Origin: Pyrenopolyporus hunteri
Taxonomy: Eukaryota > Ascomycota > Sordariomycetes > Xylariales > Hypoxylaceae
NCBI GenBank assembly: GCA_902806595.1
Contig: CADCXC010000001.1
Coordinates: 124,001 to 188,000, forward strand
Length of the DNA: 64,000 bases
Direction of reading: 5' to 3'
The translations under genes and the position numbers were made by a program. The notes beneath the pieces are model-generated. The model had not been told where the DNA came from. It searched no databases and saw nothing but the letters and a program-made list of their open reading frames with translations. Positions 60,289-64,000 of this stretch are shown here, piece by piece; position 1 is the first letter of the stretch, and every line of letters begins with the position of its first letter.

Positions 60289-61474
60289 TTATAGCTTTCC
60301 AGCTGCGCGGAAGTCCTCAAACGCCTCAATCACACGGGCCTTCATCGTCTTCTCGCCTTCCCTCACCCACACACGGGGGTCGTACTTCTTCTTGTTCGGC
60401 TTGTGGGGGCCCTCGGGGTTGCCGACTTGGGTCCTCAAGTAGTCGATGTTGTTCAGGATGTAGTCTCGGTGGCCGACCAGGTACGCCCACTGGAGATCGG
60501 TGTCCAAGTTGACCTTGACGACACCGTGAGAGATGGCTTCTAGGAATTCCTCCTTGCTGGAGCCGGAGCCACCGTGGAAGACGAAGAAGACGGGCTTCTC
60601 CTGGCCGTCTCCTAGCTTCTTGGCGACGTGGGCCTGGTGCTTGCCGAGCAGTTCGGGGTGAAGTCGTACGTTGCCCGGCTGGTAGACGCCGTGAACGTTG
60701 CCGAAACCGGCAGCGATGCTGAAGTATTTGGAGATAGGGCTGAGGGCCTCGTAGATGGCTAGGATATCCTCAGGCTGCGTGTATAGGGAGTTGTTGTCAA
60801 CATCTTCGTTGTTGACACCATCTTCCTCGCCACCAGTCAAGCCCACCTCCATCTCTAACCACAGACCCAGCGGCTGCGATCGCTTCAGGTATTTGCTCGT
60901 CGTCTCGATGTTGTACTTGAGGTCCTCCTCTGATAAGTCGATCATGTGGCTGCTGAATAGCGGCGTGCCGTGCTCCTTGAAGAAAGCCTCATCCGCATCA
61001 ATCATACCATCCAGCCAAGGCAAGAGCTTCTTAGCACAGTGGTCGCTGTGCATAATAACCGGGACTCCATAGATGGGTGCAATCGAGCGGACAAAGTGTG
61101 CCGCTGCGATGGCGCCAGTAACGGAAGCTTCTTGGTTCGTGTTCGGGATCGACTTGCCGGCGAAGAAGGCAGCACCGCCATTGGAGACCTGGATGATGAC
61201 GGGGGACCTCGTGTCCTTAGCTGCTTCGAGGACGGCAACGACAGTAGAGGAGGAGGTCACATTGACTGCGGGGAGCGCAAACTGGTTCTCTTTTGCGTAT
61301 TGGAATACCTATGGAGGAGTTTTCTTGTTAGGCTATGTCTGGTTCAAGGACACACATACTCATAAGAGACATTGGAACTAGGTAAGCTACCTAGGTAGCT
61401 GGTTGACTTACCTTCAGGACATCTTCGCCGTAGATGACGCCGGGCTTGAGATTCAGCTTGTCCATTAACCCCAT
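60289..61474 (-). CDS. fba1: fructose-bisphosphate aldolase, class II
   Basis: Two exons: 61474-61412 and 61308-60289 (1083 nt, 360 residues, the usual fungal length). It cleaves fructose-1,6-bisphosphate to dihydroxyacetone phosphate and glyceraldehyde-3-phosphate in cytosolic glycolysis and gluconeogenesis, using zinc. The start MGLMDKLNLKPGV is typical. Metal and active-site segments are HSDHC (His108, Asp110, His111), GFGNVHGVY (His227), FHGGSGSS (His266) and VVKVNLDTDLQ for phosphate binding. The single intron has a GTAAGT donor directly after the 21st codon. Third positions are G/C-rich, as in highly expressed fungal genes. It is a housekeeping gene with no functional link to its neighbours. 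Confidence 0.96.
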
Positions 61475-63224
61475 TTTGAATAAAGCGATATAGGATCAGG
61501 CAATTAAAAAACTAGGTGGGATTCGTTTGAATTCTCGAGGGTATCGTGGGCTGTTGGATATGCTGACGGGAGGAATAAAAATGTTGGTGAGAGGGTGATG
61601 TTTGTTGTGAGAATTTTGGCGCGGGCTCTGAGGGAATTAAAACAGTGACGACGAAAGGTTGAAGAAGGGGAAGAGGGGCTGTTGGGTCAGAGCTGATCCA
61701 CGGTGACGCAGAGGAGAGAGCCGAGATTTTTATTATGGAGAGACCTGGAACTGCGACCCGGATTATTTCGCCAAAGGTAAATTATACCGTACTTATACCT
61801 GGGTAGGCACTATATAGACACTATAGCACGTTTAGTCTAGGTACCGTAGGTACTGTAGGTAGGTACCTACCTATTCTACGTACATGTAGGTAGTGTTTGA
61901 TGTAATTGCCCAGCTGACGTTGCCTCTCCTTCCTTAGGTACCTTCTCAGCTGGAGCTCTTCTTTTCTTTTATTTTCTCTCCAGTTCCAACTTTCCTTGGC
62001 TTCAGGTATCACAGGTACAATAGGCGCTTAGTGGCGCGAATCTCGCCCCGACATCATCGGGTACTCGACGGAGCAATGGACGGGCTATCGCGACAATATG
62101 GGTTTCGAGGACGTTTGCCTAGGTAGGTAGTTAGGTACCTAAGGCAAGGTAATATGCCGGCGAGCTCGACGTTTCTTTACCCCTCCAAGCTTCAGAATCT
62201 ACTATAACATCGGGAATTCGAAGTGGGGTAAACCCGTCTCGAGCTTTGAGCTACGAATTAGCGACGACCTTTTAACTTTTCACCCATACGTAATACTATC
62301 CCGTTCTTTGCTCCTGCTATAATTACCTAGGTACTTAGGTAGGTAGGCACTTCCCTATTGACCTCGCGAATAGGGACACGTATTGTACAGCAGGAACAGT
62401 GAAATACAGTAAATACTCCAGAAGCCACGCTAATGTCAATTAGCGGAGCATCTTTCATCATACCACATACGTTCCACTCAACACACGAAAAATGCCCCGC
62501 CTGACCCCACCATCCGTCCACTGAAGCTGGCGGGATTACATAACTGTCAGTGCCTATCTTATCAAAAGGTTACTTCACATTGGTCCTACGTCGCTGGCGG
62601 GCTGGTACTATGTGTAATTACCTAGGTTGTCATAAGTCTCTAGACCTCGATAGCTAACTCTATTCGTCCTTGATATCGGCATTAGTCGATTGGTATCCTC
62701 TCTTGTTACCCAAAGTCTTTCATGTTCCCTCGTTAATGAGTGACCGGGATTAGAGGTGAAACTAAAGGCCGTTACGATTCTTGGCAAACTCTGGACTGAT
62801 TCATTGAGGCTTTTATTCTCTTTCTTTCAACGTTCACGTATTTCATTTCGTAACTAACGCATTCTTTCTCCATGGAAGGGATTTCCTAAGATGGCAACTA
62901 GAAGCTGAGCCGGTACCCAAGTATCAATCGTATCAATCATATCATAAGGCAGTTGAATGCTATTCAGTGACGGAGGCCCAAAAATACTAACACCCAGTCT
63001 AAGTATTCTTTATATAGGTACGTATTACATAAATCTGTACCCCTCCACTACGTAAGTTCATCTTTCAGTTGAATTGCCACTGCTCAGGCGAACCCACTCA
63101 GTCCACTCAGCCCACTCCTTGAGCTATATCCATATCCCGCTTAGCGCTGGCTACAATGAACTATTCACTGATATATTACAGTGTATGCAGAATCTTCCGT
63201 CAGTAGCATCACTGGCAATCAGAA
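61475..63224. other. intergenic with TAGGTA repeats, no gene seen
   Basis: This holds the aldolase promoter and leader, then about 1.2 kb without a supported gene. TAGGTA/TACCTA clusters occur at about 61800-61940, 62118-62150 and 62325-62350. Confidence 0.55.
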
Positions 63225-63306
63225 GGCGCAGTGGCGGAGTGGTCTAACGCGCAAGACTAGAAATCTTGTTCCTTCGGGAGCGTCTGTTCGAATCAGGCCT
63301 GCGTCG
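63225..63306 (+). tRNA. tRNA-Ser (anticodon AGA)
   Basis: A class II tRNA without intron. The acceptor arm GGCGCAG pairs with CTGCGTC at 63299-63305, with one G-T pair. A box TGGCGGAGTGG and B box GTTCGAATC are present. The anticodon stem CAAGA/TCTTG encloses the loop CTAGAAA, giving anticodon AGA (63261-63263 region). A long variable arm (TTCCTTCGGGAGC) is typical of serine tRNAs. The last base is the discriminator G. Confidence 0.95.
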
Positions 63307-63313
63307 TCTTTCA

Positions 63314-63327
63314 TTTTTCTTTTTTTT
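63314..63327 (+). terminator. RNA polymerase III terminator of tRNA-Ser
   Basis: T-runs (TTTTT at 63314-63318, then a longer run from 63320) begin 8 bases after the tRNA end. Confidence 0.8.
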
Positions 63328-64000
63328 CTCTTGTTTTTAAATATCTTATACTACTACTACTATTATGTGCATCTTTCCTCGTTACGTGGTAGCCCTATGC
63401 GGGTCATATGTGGGGATAGGTTGCCTGGTACTTACAACGAGTCTTATATTTGACTTAACTTTGGCTTCGATGTAAGAAGTCGGGTATTGTCAATGAATCG
63501 ATTTCAGAGTAGAAACAATGGCAATCCAAGTAAGTAAAGAAGTATCTAACTACTATGAGATATGCAGCCACTGGGTACCTGTATAATAGATCAAAGTAAT
63601 CATGAAAGGCTGGCAGTTAGAAGGTATGAAATGATTTCCATTATATATTGCTATACTTAATATGCCTCCCCATTCCGACCTACTTTTTCATAGCCAACAA
63701 TTACCTCCGAACCAATGAGCAGCGACTCCCCCTCTTTAAAGAAATAATTTCACTAAAAGGTACCTAACAAAAGCCTAAGAGACATTGCTTATCTGTTTCC
63801 TAGGATAATTGACGAACTATTATGTTCTGCTTCACTTCTAAACAATCATTTACCACGGTTTAAAAACTATTTGGTTATTTCAAAATCGAATTTGAACACC
63901 ATTACAAAAGGTAGAATGAGAGTAAATATATATAGCATAATCCCTACGAAGGTCACGAGATTCATCCTTTATTCGTTATATCATCTCAGAATCTTTAACA
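63328..64000. other. intergenic, no gene seen
   Basis: Neither strand shows a convincing gene up to the window edge. Confidence 0.5.

Overview
This window is nuclear DNA of a filamentous ascomycete (Pezizomycotina, most likely Sordariomycetes). The evidence is short GT-AG introns with CTRAY-type branch points, Zn2Cys6/Fungal_trans regulators, and large AT-rich blocks carrying the footprint of repeat-induced point mutation (RIP): CpA and TpG almost gone, CpG kept. The exon models were assembled by eye from splice signals and frame continuity. Every multi-exon model below closes in frame.

Layout. 0.5-12.8 kb is gene-dense: a secreted S28 serine peptidase (+), a seven-exon MFS sugar transporter (-), a flavocytochrome b2-type dehydrogenase (+) divergent from the transporter, a Zn2Cys6 regulator (-) and an intracellular GH2 beta-mannosidase (+). 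12.9-20.3 kb is a RIP-degraded retroelement region flanked by 159-bp direct repeats, with a Ty1/copia reverse transcriptase remnant. 20.7-28.1 kb holds a small orphan ORF (-), a second Zn2Cys6 regulator (-), an FAD aromatic hydroxylase (+) divergent from that regulator, and a GFA/CENP-V protein (+). 28.4-57.0 kb is a 28.6-kb AT-rich block with no intact gene. Its two outer edges carry an inverted repeat of about 95 bp, so the whole block looks like one transposon that was filled by nested insertions and then mutated by RIP. 57.2-63.3 kb holds a CYP53-like P450 (-), a class II fructose-bisphosphate aldolase (-) and a tRNA-Ser(AGA) (+).

How the genes may work together. The transporter and the b2-type dehydrogenase share a promoter region, and a regulator follows them, which suggests a small uptake-and-oxidation group. 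The second regulator and the FAD hydroxylase share a 1.06-kb promoter with two CCG/CGG palindromes, which suggests local control. The GFA protein and the CYP53-like P450 (family: benzoate 4-hydroxylase) lie on either side of the 28.6-kb element. That an aromatic-catabolism neighbourhood was split by the insertion is inference only. The AT-rich blocks hold remnants only: six copies of a roughly 266-bp repeat, an 87-bp tandem array, a tentative Ty3/gypsy RT and one unidentified acidic reading frame.
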